DNA from: Lachnospiraceae bacterium | GTDB lineage: Bacteria; Bacillota; Clostridia; Lachnospirales; Lachnospiraceae | Direction: 5' to 3' | DNA: 64,000 nucleotides | Assembly: GCA_015057505.1 (NCBI GenBank) | Contig: SVEG01000002.1 | Location: forward strand, 62,001 to 126,000 | Part shown: in pieces, positions 1 through 9,497 of the stretch | Layout of the letters: every line of letters starts with the position of its first letter | Position numbering within the stretch: the first letter of the stretch is position 1 | The notes under the pieces: generated by a model | What the model was told of the DNA's origin: nothing | The model's database searches: none | What the model saw: only the letters and a program-made list of their open reading frames with translations | Program-made: the position numbers and the translations under genes

Positions 1-870
1 CCTTAGAAAGGTTGTATACCTCAAGGTTAGTTCCCTGTCCGAATAAGTAATAGTACTTGCCGGGCTGTACTGTAAACTCATATGAATTGTTGCCTTCTTT
101 CAAAGTAACAACTGCATCTGCTGCCTCGAATTGAGCAGGAGCATCAGCTGTAGGAACAAGCTGTGTATCACTTGCAAAAATGTATCCTGACTTACCTGAA
201 CCCATATATACTGCAAGCTTAACATAAGATTCTTCTGTCGCTGTAATCTCACCAAATACACGGGCTGTCGAAGAACCAACCTTACCATTGTTAACACTAT
301 TTGTCTTTAATGTATAAGTGTACTCTGCTCCGTCAACAGCAACTGCCGCATCTTTATTAGATACAACAAGAGGCTGACATGCTGTAAATGTAACTGCATC
401 AAATTTTGCGATAATACCGCCGTCTTCTACTGCATCTGTAGCAAAAGCAGGTACTTTCTTTGTCTTCATAATATTAAATAACTCAAGATTAGTTCCCTGA
501 CCTAATAAGTAATAATACTTACCTACCTCAGCTGTAAACTCATACGAATTAGTTCCTTCTTTCAAAGTAACAACTGCACTGGCTGCATCAAATTGAGCCG
601 GAGCATCAGCTGTAGGAACAAGCTGTGTGTCACTTGCGAATACATATCCCGACTTACCTGAACCCATATATACTACTAACTGAACATTGGTTTCTTCTGT
701 TGCAACAATCTCACCGAATACACGTGCTGTTGAAGAACCAACTTTACCATTGTTAACACTACTTGTCTTTAATGTATAAGTATACTCTGCTCCATCAACA
801 GCAACTGCCGCATCTTTATTAGATACACTAAGAGCCTGACGGGCTGTAAATGTCACTGTCTCAAGATTTG
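1..870 (-). repeat. Intragenic tandem repeat, period about 462 bp (about 154 aa)
   Basis: Segment around 133 (gagcaggagcatcagctgtaggaacaagctgtgt) recurs at 595 (gagccggagcatcagctgtaggaacaagctgtgt). Confidence 0.8.
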
Positions 871-1027
871 CAATAATACCGCCATCTGCTACATCTCCTG
901 AAGCAATATTGGCAGCACTTGCAGCTTTAACTGTGAAGAGATTACCGGGCATAAGACCAATAATCATAAAAAGAGCAAGCATGATTGATGTTACTCTTTT
1001 TGCATTTTGTTTTTTGCAAAATTTCAT
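1..1027 (-). CDS. Secreted/cell-surface protein with long internal tandem repeats (C-terminus beyond window edge)
   Basis: Open minus-strand frame starting at ATG 1027 (MKFCKKQNAKRVTSIMLALFMIIGLMPGNLFTVKA..., signal peptide-like). Contains two near-identical units (TLKTxSVNNGKVGSSTARVFGEI...YMGSGKSGY.FASDTQLVPTADAPAQF). Absent from the ORF track because it has no stop in the window. Confidence 0.8.
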   Translation of the reverse strand, partial: MKFCKKQNAKRVTSIMLALFMIIGLMPGNLFTVKAASAANIASGDVADGGIIANLETVTFTARQALSVSNKDAAVAVDGAEYTYTLKTSSVNNGKVGSSTARVFGEIVATEETNVQLVVYMGSGKSGYVFASDTQLVPTADAPAQFDAASAVVTLKEGTNSYEFTAEVGKYYYLLGQGTNLELFNIMKTKKVPAFATDAVEDGGIIAKFDAVTFTACQPLVVSNKDAAVAVDGAEYTYTLKTNSVNNGKVGSSTARVFGEITATEESYVKLAVYMGSGKSGYIFASDTQLVPTADAPAQFEAADAVVTLKEGNNSYEFTVQPGKYYYLFGQGTNLEVYNLSK

Positions 1028-1290
1028 AATATATTTCCTCCCTTTATATATTCTTTGTTGTGCGTCGCTTCACTTGACGCACCACGTTATTCGTATTATA
1101 TCATACTACAAAACGCAATAATACTTATTTTTTTTGATATCTTGCTATTGATTACTGATTTTTTTAGGTGTATAATGTGCATAATGTCATTATATGCAAA
1201 GATTATGTTTATTTTTTGTGCAACATTACCAAGCATAATTATTTTGAACACCGGGACAAATCACGATATTTTTGGAAAGAAGGGAACACA

Positions 1291-2160
1291 ATGGAATCAA
1301 AAAAGTATTTTGTTGTATCACGTTTCAACCACGATGGCTCTGCCGGCATGCACACACCACACTCACACTCACAATGTGAATTATACTATCTTATGTCCGG
1401 CGGATGCACTATGTTGTCAGGGCAGACCAATTACGTCCTGACACCGGGAATGATTCTTATAGTTCCCTCCAATGTGCCTCATAAAACCACCTACAATCCG
1501 GATACACTCAGTGAGCGTTTAACCGTGGAATTCTCTAACGAATATATCTCTGATATTGCCGAAGAATTCGGAGAAATCTGGATGGATCGATTCTTTTACA
1601 ATACGCCAATCTATCTTCCGCCGGATTCACGCGCTCATATAGAGCAAATGTTTGATGCACTTATGGAAGACAATATGCCGGCCGTGTCGCTGTCTCCGGA
1701 AAATTCCATACGACCACAACCTGACGATGTATTTTCTGACTGCGTCCGAAAACTGCATTTTCAGGAAATAATTATAGAACTGCTTCGCCGTAATACGCAT
1801 GCTAATTACGTAACTGCAGAGGGAATCTTAATCTCTGACATTGCCGTTGCTGAGGCGCGTCGATACATAGACGCCAACTACAATGACCCCCTCACCCTCG
1901 AAGGAGTAGCCGATATATACCGGCTAAATCCTTCCTACTTTTCGAACAAGTTCAAATCCGTAAACGGCATCGGTTTCAAAAAGTACCTTAACAATGTACG
2001 AATAATCCGCGCCGAGAAGCTGCTTCTGGAAACTGATATGAGTATTACCGAGATTGCCATAAAATGCGGCTATGAGACCAGTAATTACTTCGGTGACGCA
2101 TTCCGCCGAATAAATAACTGCTCTCCGTCGCAGTTTAGGAAGATGAATGGGAATGTGTAG
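1291..2160 (+). CDS. AraC family transcriptional regulator with cupin-like N-terminus
   Basis: C-terminal double HTH (GVADIYRLNPSYFSNKFKSVNGIGFKKYLNNVRI...ITEIAIKCGYETSNYFGDAFRR); N-terminal HxHxxCELYY/GG cupin-like. Likely start MESKKYF at 1291 rather than 1168. Confidence 0.9.
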   Translation: MESKKYFVVSRFNHDGSAGMHTPHSHSQCELYYLMSGGCTMLSGQTNYVLTPGMILIVPSNVPHKTTYNPDTLSERLTVEFSNEYISDIAEEFGEIWMDRFFYNTPIYLPPDSRAHIEQMFDALMEDNMPAVSLSPENSIRPQPDDVFSDCVRKLHFQEIIIELLRRNTHANYVTAEGILISDIAVAEARRYIDANYNDPLTLEGVADIYRLNPSYFSNKFKSVNGIGFKKYLNNVRIIRAEKLLLETDMSITEIAIKCGYETSNYFGDAFRRINNCSPSQFRKMNGNV

Positions 2161-2189
2161 ATTTATGTATTTCCTCTCTAAAAAATTTC

Positions 2190-2225
2190 AAGGACTATGT
2201 TTCCATAGTCCTTGAATGTAGTTCC
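2190..2225 (-). terminator. Hairpin terminator-like (caaggactatgtttccatagtccttg)
   Basis: Inverted repeat CAAGGACTATG/CATAGTCCTTG between the convergent 1291-2160 and 2235-2534 genes. Confidence 0.6.
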
Positions 2226-2234
2226 ACTCTTCCC

Positions 2235-2534
2235 TTAAATCTCCTGTCTTAATTCTGCAAACACTTCTCTGGCAGGACGTGTTTTCCCTTCTCTTGCCTG
2301 TTGTAACCCTATTTCCATCATGGAATCAAATTCTGTCTTGCTCATTTCACTCACTGCCTTCGGTTCATTTGCAAGTGTTACAGAAAAAGGAATTCCCTTT
2401 TTTATAATAATCTGCTTATAAAGCATATTGATTAAAACAGATGTTGGAATGCCCAACTGTTCCATAATTTTTTCTGCCTGTTCTTTAATATCCGGCTCTA
2501 CCCTTGCTATTACATTTGCTGTTTTTGTAGCCAT
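2235..2534 (-). CDS. RelB/DinJ-family antitoxin-like protein, no adjacent toxin seen
   Basis: MATKTANVIARVEPDIKEQAEKIMEQLGIPTSVLINMLYKQIIIKKGIPFSV is typical of RelB/DinJ. Start at 2534 preceded by an AAGGTGG RBS. Confidence 0.85.
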   Translation of the reverse strand: MATKTANVIARVEPDIKEQAEKIMEQLGIPTSVLINMLYKQIIIKKGIPFSVTLANEPKAVSEMSKTEFDSMMEIGLQQAREGKTRPAREVFAELRQEI

Positions 2535-2661
2535 AGTTATACCACCTTTCAAGAACAGTATATCATTTTGTATATCGTTTAGCAATACATTTTATGCATT
2601 TTCGTTTAATCAAAAATTCCATTACCGATTCGTTTCCGTTTTTTCCTTTTCCATAACCTGA

Positions 2662-2928
2662 CTACTCTCTTTTCAAAGCATCATAATACGCCTTATATCT
2701 ATATGCCGTTCTCCTGCTAATCTCACCTTGGCTTACAATCCCCATAATTGTCATGCCACTTTCATACTTCTCAACAAAAGCATTATATGAAGCCAGCCAC
2801 GTATCGTCATGCTTCTTACGTCCGGCGCGATTCCTGGATCTGTAATGCTCCAGCTCCTCACGTAATGCTTTATTTTCAGCCTCTAGTTCCGATATATAGT
2901 TCAATGCTTCTTCCAGTGTTTTTATCAT
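2662..2928 (-). CDS. Small coiled-coil + resolvase-like HTH protein, copy A
   Basis: MIKTLEEALNYISELEAENKALREELEHYRSRNRAGRKKHDDTWLASYNAFVEKYESGMTIMGIVSQGEISRRTAYRYKAYYDAL; nearly identical to 5408-5683. Confidence 0.75.
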   Translation of the reverse strand: MIKTLEEALNYISELEAENKALREELEHYRSRNRAGRKKHDDTWLASYNAFVEKYESGMTIMGIVSQGEISRRTAYRYKAYYDALKRE

Positions 2929-3022
2929 ATAACCTCCGGTGTGCCTATAATTATTCGTGACACTATTATAGCATTAAATTATATGAGTGTCAATTTAATT
3001 TTTGACACAAAGTAAATTTGCC
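2672..3022 (-). repeat. About 350-bp duplicated unit (copy A): small HTH gene plus promoter/operator
   Basis: Near-identical to 5428-5777 in the same orientation. Confidence 0.9.
2960..3008 (-). promoter_or_regulatory. Consensus promoter overlapped by GTGTCA/TGACAC operator-like sites (copy A)
   Basis: Minus strand TTGACA(2993-2988)-17 bp-TATAAT(2970-2965). GTGTCA ... TGACACT ... AGTGTCA half-sites flank and overlap both elements. Confidence 0.75.
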
Positions 3023-3028
3023 CATGAA

Positions 3029-3066
3029 CAGAAAAAGTCCGACAGAACCAGCTTCCATCGGACTTT
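3029..3066 (-). terminator. Intrinsic terminator of the 3073-4140 gene; member of the TCCGACAGAA terminator family
   Basis: Minus strand AAAGTCCGATGGAAGCTGGTTCTGTCGGACTTTTTC. Confidence 0.8.
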
Positions 3067-3072
3067 ACATAT

Positions 3073-4140
3073 CTAATTGAATTGCTTTATTGCTTCTTCA
3101 GCCATTGCAACACGTTCATTTATATCTTCTCGCGTAGAATCCCAAAAACCATCCGTATCACCCTCTATAAACATCAAACAATGTCTACCCTCTGAGCTGT
3201 CTAAGAAATCAAAATATCTATCGCGAGTCTCATATAAATCCTGCATATGCATCAATGCTTTCTCTTTATTTCCAAGTTCCGCATTTTCCTTGACTAATGC
3301 CAACAACAACGAGGTCTTCTGAAATATCTGTCGATGCGGAAGATATTCACCGCCGGATAAAAAAGCTTCAATAATTCTTAGCATATACTCATTTAATGCA
3401 ATGCATTTTTCTTTTGCACCGGATTCATTCTGCTGTCTTGTAATTCTTGCAGCTAATCTTATACTTCTTGCAACAAATCGCGCTTTTAAAGCAAAGCTCT
3501 TCTTTATCTTTTCAAGAGCAATATCATACTTACCATCTGCATATGCCATTTCAGCTTCCCAATATTCCCTATCACCATAAATGTAAGGTAAGTTTTGCAT
3601 AAAGCCTTCTGCCTTTATCGTTTCACCGCATAAATCATAAGCTCTTGCCATTAAATAATATGTTTTACATATATTATCAGGATTGTTTTCATATCTGAAG
3701 ATACTATTGCTATACCTCTCGCACTCTTCAAGAAATGTCTTATGCTGTACATCCAATTTCTTTTTGAAAAATAGCTCGATATAACATTCCAGACAACATA
3801 GTGCAACATCGGGTACATCCGGATACTTATTAAAAAATCTTAATGATATGTCATATAACTTAGCTGCCTTTTCCACATCATTAATTAAATTAATTCCACC
3901 CAGACAACTTCGAACTGTCTTCAATTCTCTTTCATAATCTTCATCAGTATGCCCAAGCAATTTGTCTGTTGAAACCTCCAACACTTTTGCCAATGGTACA
4001 ATCTGTGAAATATCCGGCATACCTGCATCTGTTTCCCATTTAGAAATAGCTTGTGTTGATACTCCTATCAATTCAGCTAATTGACCCTGTGTAAAATTTT
4101 TTTCTTTTCTGTACAACTTAATCATCTGACCTATTGTCAT
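3073..4140 (-). CDS. XRE-family HTH transcriptional regulator with TPR-like C-terminus
   Basis: MTIGQMIKLYRKEKNFTQGQLAELIGVSTQAISKWETDAGMPDISQIVPLAKVLEVSTDKLLG. Confidence 0.9.
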   Translation of the reverse strand: MTIGQMIKLYRKEKNFTQGQLAELIGVSTQAISKWETDAGMPDISQIVPLAKVLEVSTDKLLGHTDEDYERELKTVRSCLGGINLINDVEKAAKLYDISLRFFNKYPDVPDVALCCLECYIELFFKKKLDVQHKTFLEECERYSNSIFRYENNPDNICKTYYLMARAYDLCGETIKAEGFMQNLPYIYGDREYWEAEMAYADGKYDIALEKIKKSFALKARFVARSIRLAARITRQQNESGAKEKCIALNEYMLRIIEAFLSGGEYLPHRQIFQKTSLLLALVKENAELGNKEKALMHMQDLYETRDRYFDFLDSSEGRHCLMFIEGDTDGFWDSTREDINERVAMAEEAIKQFN

Positions 4141-4438
4141 ATCTAATCACCTCTTTTTATATTCGGTACCGTAACTTAATCATAACAAATTAGTTGTGCA
4201 TAGTACACCATGCAATTAGATATCATAAATCAACGGAACGTGGATTTTTGTAAATAATTTATTCAGTCATATTAAAACTGCGATATCTTACTCATCTGCG
4301 ATAGCAGCCTGTAAGGTACTAAATAATCGGCTTAGCAATCGCAAAGGTAAAAGACCCCTTTTCGTCATGGAAGGCATATAGGATGTGGAAAGGAGGGACT
4401 AGAAAAATTACCTTTATAACCTTTTTGCGAAGCCTCCA

Positions 4439-5336
4439 CTACAATCCACCTTCTTCAATTTGCGGAATATTAACTAATTGCTGTAACTTTCTTTCTAGAA
4501 CTTCTTTATCCGGCAACAACAACTGATATTTAGATACCAACATAGGGGACATTGTTCTGCTCATAGCATATTCCACAACTTCATCGTTCTTGGAAGCACA
4601 TAGAAGTAACCCAACGCTTGGGTTTTCGTTTTCTTTTTTCACTTGTCTATCCAATGTTTCCAGATAAAAATCCATTTTTGATATGTATTCCGGTTTAAAT
4701 TTACCTATTTTCAACTCCATTGCTACAAGGCACTGTAATCCGCGATGATAAAAAAGTAAGTCAATTCTGAAATCTTCTCCCCTAACCTGCACCTTATATT
4801 CCTCATCGATGAAGGTAAAATCTTTACCCAACTCTAGGATAAAGTCTTTCATATTTTTTATCAGAGCTTTTCGCAAATCACTTTCACGGTATTCATTTGG
4901 CAAATCTAAAAATTCAATAACATATGAATCTAAAAATGGATTCCCACCCAATTTCTTTAATACTTAACCGGATATAAAATTCTCTCTCTTCAGCAGACTT
5001 GCAACCGGACATAATTAACAAATGGTTAGTCCAACTAATTTGTGTCACCAGTGGTGACACAAATTTATTATCTTTATATGTTTCATAGAATTTTTTCATC
5101 CTATAAAGACCGCTTCGATTAAATCCTTTTATTCCGGGAAAAGCCTCTTGTATTCCTTTTACAATATTATCAATATAGGCGTCGCCAAAAGCAGCTTGTT
5201 CAGACTCTTTGCTAAGGAATTCTCCAACCTTCCAGTACATATTGATAAGTTCTTCATTTACTTTCCTTATTGCATTCTGTCGAGATTCGTTAATTATGTT
5301 AACTAAATAAGCTACTGGCGCTATGTCATTTCCCAT
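4439..5336 (-). pseudogene. DUF1016/YhcG-type PDDEXK nuclease family protein, internally deleted and frameshifted
   Basis: N-terminal ORF 5336-4914 (MGNDIAPVAYLVNIINESRQNAIRKVNEELINMYWKVGEFL...EREFYIRLSIKE) and C-terminal ORF 4951-4439 (NPFLDSYVIEFLDLPNEYRESDLRKALIKNMKDFILELGKDFTFIDEEYKVQVRGEDFRIDLLFYHRGLQCLVAMELKIGKF) meet out of frame; the usual linker between the halves is missing. Confidence 0.8.
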
Positions 5337-5407
5337 AAAAAGCTCTCCTTTAATTTGTGACACCACTAGTATCTCTAATCCTTTACTATCGCAATGTAGT
5401 TCCCTTA

Positions 5408-5683
5408 TCAACTATGCTGCTTTCTATTCAAAGCATCATAATACGCCTTATATCTATACGCTGTTCTCCTGCTAATCTCGCCTTGGCTTACAATCCCCAT
5501 AATTGTCATGCCACTTTCATACTTCTCAACAAAAGCATTATATGAAGCCAGCCACGTATCATCATGCTTCTTACGTCCGGCGCGATTCCTGGACCTATAA
5601 TGCTCCAGTTCCTCACGTAATGCTTTATTTTCAGCCTCTAGTTCTGATATATAGTTCAATGCTTCTTCCAGTGTTTTTATCAT
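5408..5683 (-). CDS. Small coiled-coil + resolvase-like HTH protein, copy B
   Basis: Almost identical to 2662-2928; ends ...YYDALNRKQHS. Confidence 0.75.
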   Translation of the reverse strand: MIKTLEEALNYISELEAENKALREELEHYRSRNRAGRKKHDDTWLASYNAFVEKYESGMTIMGIVSQGEISRRTAYRYKAYYDALNRKQHS

Positions 5684-5777
5684 ATAGCCTCCAGTGTGCC
5701 TGTAATTATTTATGACACTATTATAGCATTAAATTATATGAGTGTCAATTTAATTTTTGACACGAAGTAGATTTGCC
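5428..5777 (-). repeat. About 350-bp duplicated unit (copy B)
   Basis: Near-identical to 2672-3022. Confidence 0.9.
5715..5763 (-). promoter_or_regulatory. Consensus promoter with GTGTCA operator sites (copy B)
   Basis: Minus strand TTGACA(5748-5743)-17-TATAAT(5725-5720) with the same half-sites as copy A. Confidence 0.75.
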
Positions 5778-5943
5778 AACCTTCGAAACTTATTTACCGA
5801 AACTGAAGTAATGCTATGTAAATAAAATCACAAAAAAAAACTGAAATCCCTGTTTTACACCAAGACTCAGTTCCTCTATCTAATTATATTGTATATCTCA
5901 AAATAAACCTGAAATTTGGGTTAGTTCTTACAGTAATATAACA

Positions 5944-6465
5944 TTACTTCTTCTTACTATCTTTTGCACTACCGTGTCCCCAATGTTCCGTTAGTTTTTC
6001 ATCGCAATCTCTGATTATTGTTCCTGTATCCGTATAAATTACTTTTTCCACGTATCTATCGTTGATCTTATCAATCATTCTAACTCTTGTTACTGCACCT
6101 GTTCCGTCTTTTTGAAATGAACTGCTTGAATATTTGATTTCAAAATTTCTTTTGCTTACATCATCCTTTACGATACTGACTTCCGATTCAAATGGTAAAT
6201 ATTCTTCTTTTATATATCCCCAATCATCTAAAATATCGTCAGCTGTAGGATTTTCTTTTATTTCAATTCTTTTTCTAGTAACAACAGCTCGCCAATCCTT
6301 CTTCCCGCACAAGGGACAATAATTCAATAACTCCATACTCACTGCACCACAATTAGGTGTCATACATTCATATCCTAGTATCTCTTCTACTTGCATTTCG
6401 TTTGTGCTAAAATCTTTCATACTATGTTTCTCTACCAAATTCAAATTTGTCCGTATGATTATCAC
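5944..6465 (-). CDS. Hypothetical protein with zinc-ribbon-like C-pairs
   Basis: ORF with CMTPNCG...CPLCGKKDW; 4-bp overlap with the upstream gene. Confidence 0.65.
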   Translation of the reverse strand: MIIIRTNLNLVEKHSMKDFSTNEMQVEEILGYECMTPNCGAVSMELLNYCPLCGKKDWRAVVTRKRIEIKENPTADDILDDWGYIKEEYLPFESEVSIVKDDVSKRNFEIKYSSSSFQKDGTGAVTRVRMIDKINDRYVEKVIYTDTGTIIRDCDEKLTEHWGHGSAKDSKKK

Positions 6466-6872
6466 TTACATTTAATTTCTAAAATTTTCTTTATATCTTC
6501 ATAATGTTCTTGGCACATAACTCGATAGTGTATCCAACCGCCATCACTACAGGGATATTTATTGTCTATATGTTCTTGAGCATATTTTTTCACGCCATCA
6601 TAAATTGCTTCATATTGTTTATTTGTCAATCTCATCATAACTGTAAAAGCACCAGCTTCGGTAAAGATATTACATATGAGCTTTTTCTTTTTATAATGTC
6701 CAATACCCCAACCGTATTTATTACCATAAGGAAAAACCACTTTCTGCTCTGTACTAAAAGTAGTAGTCAACCAATCATTAATCACAGAAAAACGTTCTGC
6801 ATTTTCACCACAATATTCTGTCATTTCTGCTACTGTTGGTTCAACTTGTTTATTAAGCATCCTTTCGTACAT
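6462..6872 (-). CDS. DUF3788 family protein
   Basis: Sequence style (KVVFPYGNKYGWGIGHYKKKKLICNIFTEAGAFTVMMRLTNKQYEAIYD) resembles DUF3788. Confidence 0.6.
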   Translation of the reverse strand: MYERMLNKQVEPTVAEMTEYCGENAERFSVINDWLTTTFSTEQKVVFPYGNKYGWGIGHYKKKKLICNIFTEAGAFTVMMRLTNKQYEAIYDGVKKYAQEHIDNKYPCSDGGWIHYRVMCQEHYEDIKKILEIKCK

Positions 6873-6928
6873 AACTACCCTCCAAGCCCAATTTTATCGT
6901 TTCTATGATGCTACTAACATTCCATATG

Positions 6929-8029
6929 TTAATTGCATTTTTTTATTCTTTTCTCCAAATTCTTGTATTTTTCCTGCATACGCTGTGATGCCACATCCTT
7001 CTCCCGCTTCAGCTTCGTTTCATAGTGGTTTCGAATTTCTTTTAAAGTCATTGTTGCTTTGTCAATCAAATTTCTTTCTCGTTCAATTTCCTCAACCATT
7101 TCTAAGATTTCTACCAAAGAATATCGGCTACATACTTCCTCATAAACAGCGTCATCCATATTTTGATATTCCAAACAAGAATCATAAAAAAGGTTTCGTA
7201 TAGAAACAGGTTTTAATGTCGTTGAGTTGAATACCATTTTCAAAGCAGAAATCGCTTTAGCCTTCCTTCCAAGGCAGTAATTAGCCTTAAATAATAAGGA
7301 ATACTTGAGATAATTGTTATCAGTTTTACTTTTTTTTATTATCTTAATGCATTTTTTAAAATCTCCTAGAAGATATTGTTTTTTCGCTTTGTTGTAAAAA
7401 AAATCGCCTAGAAGATATTTGTTAATGGACTTATCGATTCTCTTATAAGACCATACAATTCCCTGTAACTGTAAATACAGCTTGCTTAACTCCAAAAAAT
7501 TCTCAGACATATAAGCAATTGTTGGCACGACGGGTCTATAGCAAGTATTGCCCACTACATTATCGGCCTTTTCGTCATATGAATATACAGTTACCTTAGT
7601 TGAAATTTTTCTTAAAAGCAAAATTTCTTCAGCGGACATAAACGCATAATAGGTAGCGCTTTTATCAATCTTTTGACATAATTCTTTAGTTCTCACATCA
7701 AGATCGTTACCAACCGGTAGCAACTTATCTGCCATTTCATCAAATTTGAACGAGGAGTTTAAGCACTTGTTCTGTAACCACAACTCAAAATCCTCTTTTG
7801 TGACTAAACCAGACTCTATTTTATCAAAAGGAAAACTCCAACCAAATTCATTGATTTTAAGAGCAATACTTAGATAACTGCTAAGTGCTATAAAAATTTC
7901 ATAAATATCGAATTCCACTTTAGGTCTTACTTTGTTGTATCGCCTTTTTTCAGGCAAAAAATTAAAAACAATCCAAAAAATAAATGATGCGATTAATGAT
8001 GTAATTATCGCTAATAAAATTTCTTCCAT
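6929..8029 (-). CDS. Hypothetical protein with N-terminal TM helix and repeat-rich C-terminus
   Basis: Long ORF; MEEILLAIITSLIASFIFWIVFNFLPEKRRYN. Confidence 0.65.
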   Translation of the reverse strand: MEEILLAIITSLIASFIFWIVFNFLPEKRRYNKVRPKVEFDIYEIFIALSSYLSIALKINEFGWSFPFDKIESGLVTKEDFELWLQNKCLNSSFKFDEMADKLLPVGNDLDVRTKELCQKIDKSATYYAFMSAEEILLLRKISTKVTVYSYDEKADNVVGNTCYRPVVPTIAYMSENFLELSKLYLQLQGIVWSYKRIDKSINKYLLGDFFYNKAKKQYLLGDFKKCIKIIKKSKTDNNYLKYSLLFKANYCLGRKAKAISALKMVFNSTTLKPVSIRNLFYDSCLEYQNMDDAVYEEVCSRYSLVEILEMVEEIERERNLIDKATMTLKEIRNHYETKLKREKDVASQRMQEKYKNLEKRIKKCN

Positions 8030-8089
8030 GACATATCTCCTTAGTTAGATATGAGACACTTATTATAATGAATTGTACCACAAACCATG

Positions 8090-8350
8090 TTACTTTCCAA
8101 TGTATCCTGCACAATTCATAAATAATTTGCCAAGTTTATCAGCAACTTCTTGCCGAGTTGACGTAAACACATGCGCATAGCAATATGTTATATCGATGCT
8201 CTCGTGAGCAACACAATCTTCGGCCCCAAGTTTTTCTAATACATTCAATACAAGTCTTTGATGTTCAGTAGGACTATTAGGATATATATGTGCTATTTGA
8301 TAAATTTTATTGAGCCTGCCACCTTTACCCATTCCGGCAAATTCTTTCAC
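8090..8350 (-). CDS. Hypothetical small protein (possible fragment)
   Basis: ORF of 86 aa between the HAD gene and the 6929-8029 gene; no family recognised. Confidence 0.4.
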   Translation of the reverse strand: MKEFAGMGKGGRLNKIYQIAHIYPNSPTEHQRLVLNVLEKLGAEDCVAHESIDITYCYAHVFTSTRQEVADKLGKLFMNCAGYIGK

Positions 8351-8359
8351 AATTAGAAA

Positions 8360-8953
8360 TTACACTTTAAACATTTTCTCGAGCTCATAAAAATTCATAA
8401 CGGTTTTTCCATCATATTCTACACCTCTACTATTAAACAAAACCGTATCCATACCTACTTTTCGCGCCGCCCCAAGATAGCTTCTTCTATCATCCACATA
8501 CACACAATCTTCTGCTTTCAACTCAAGTTTCTCTAAAGTAAGTTCAAATATTCGGCTATCCGGCTTTTGAATTTTTAAGTCTCCACTAATGCTTATTACA
8601 TCGAAATACTGATTAATTTGAAATTTTTCGCGTATGTATTTGCTCCATCTACTTGAATCATTTGATATAATGGCTAATTTATATTGTTTCTTCGCACTCG
8701 CTACAAATTCATAAAAACCTTCATTTAATTCAATAGTATCCAAATATTCTTTCTCTACTTGTTCCAAATTTCCTTTAAACCCTAAAATTCTCCACACATC
8801 TAGAGAAGATAACTCTCCCACGTCCGCTTTAAACCACGGCATTCGTATCTCATCTTGTGAAAGATCCGGAAATATGTTCTGCACGTACGGAACAAAATCA
8901 TCACCTGTTTGCTTAACTATTACTCCATACATGTCTAAAATGATTGCTTTCAT
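8360..8953 (-). CDS. HAD family hydrolase
   Basis: MKAIILDMYGVIV ... AIISNDSS ... KPDSRIFELTLEKL ... VYVDDRRSYLGAARKVGM. Confidence 0.9.
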   Translation of the reverse strand: MKAIILDMYGVIVKQTGDDFVPYVQNIFPDLSQDEIRMPWFKADVGELSSLDVWRILGFKGNLEQVEKEYLDTIELNEGFYEFVASAKKQYKLAIISNDSSRWSKYIREKFQINQYFDVISISGDLKIQKPDSRIFELTLEKLELKAEDCVYVDDRRSYLGAARKVGMDTVLFNSRGVEYDGKTVMNFYELEKMFKV

Positions 8954-8965
8954 ATATTATCTCTC

Positions 8966-9475
8966 CTAATTTTTCTGTTCTAAATATTTCCTCAGTGCAT
9001 GAACATGCATCAGAAAAATGCTTTCAGGAGAATTATCCACAATCTCTTTTAATGCATCACGTTCTACCCAGCGAATGTTCTCAGTCTCATTTGTCTGTTT
9101 AAGCAGTTCTCCCTCTGCTTCACATAAAAAAGTACTTAGAATTATTGAATAAGCTCCGGATAAGTTCTGTGTCACGCAATAAGGCGAAAACATTATCGTT
9201 TTATTTCCCTCTACATCTAAAAAATTACTCTCAGCCTCTCCTTTTATAGACGTAAGATGTAGTCCTGTTTCTTCCCACACTTCTCTTCTTAATGCTTCGA
9301 AAATATTTTCATACTCCCGAATTTTTCCGGCAGGAATCTCCAACAGACCGTCCATACCATCTCCATTATTCTTCTTTCTGTTTTGTACTAATATGAATTC
9401 TGTACCATCAACTATTTTTATAATAATCGCTCCGACAGCAGGAATCGCAAATGTCTCTTTCATACTATTCTCCAT
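8966..9475 (-). CDS. NUDIX hydrolase
   Basis: Nudix box: GKIREYENIFEALRREVWEETGL. Confidence 0.9.
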   Translation of the reverse strand: MENSMKETFAIPAVGAIIIKIVDGTEFILVQNRKKNNGDGMDGLLEIPAGKIREYENIFEALRREVWEETGLHLTSIKGEAESNFLDVEGNKTIMFSPYCVTQNLSGAYSIILSTFLCEAEGELLKQTNETENIRWVERDALKEIVDNSPESIFLMHVHALRKYLEQKN

Positions 9476-9497
9476 TATAAAAAAGCAATTTTATTTT

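Noticed and set aside
4290-4340. Sequence tcatctgcgatagcagcctgta resembling the 3' end of ppdK (22650-22675)
   Set aside because: Short match over about 20 nt; not enough to call a duplication.
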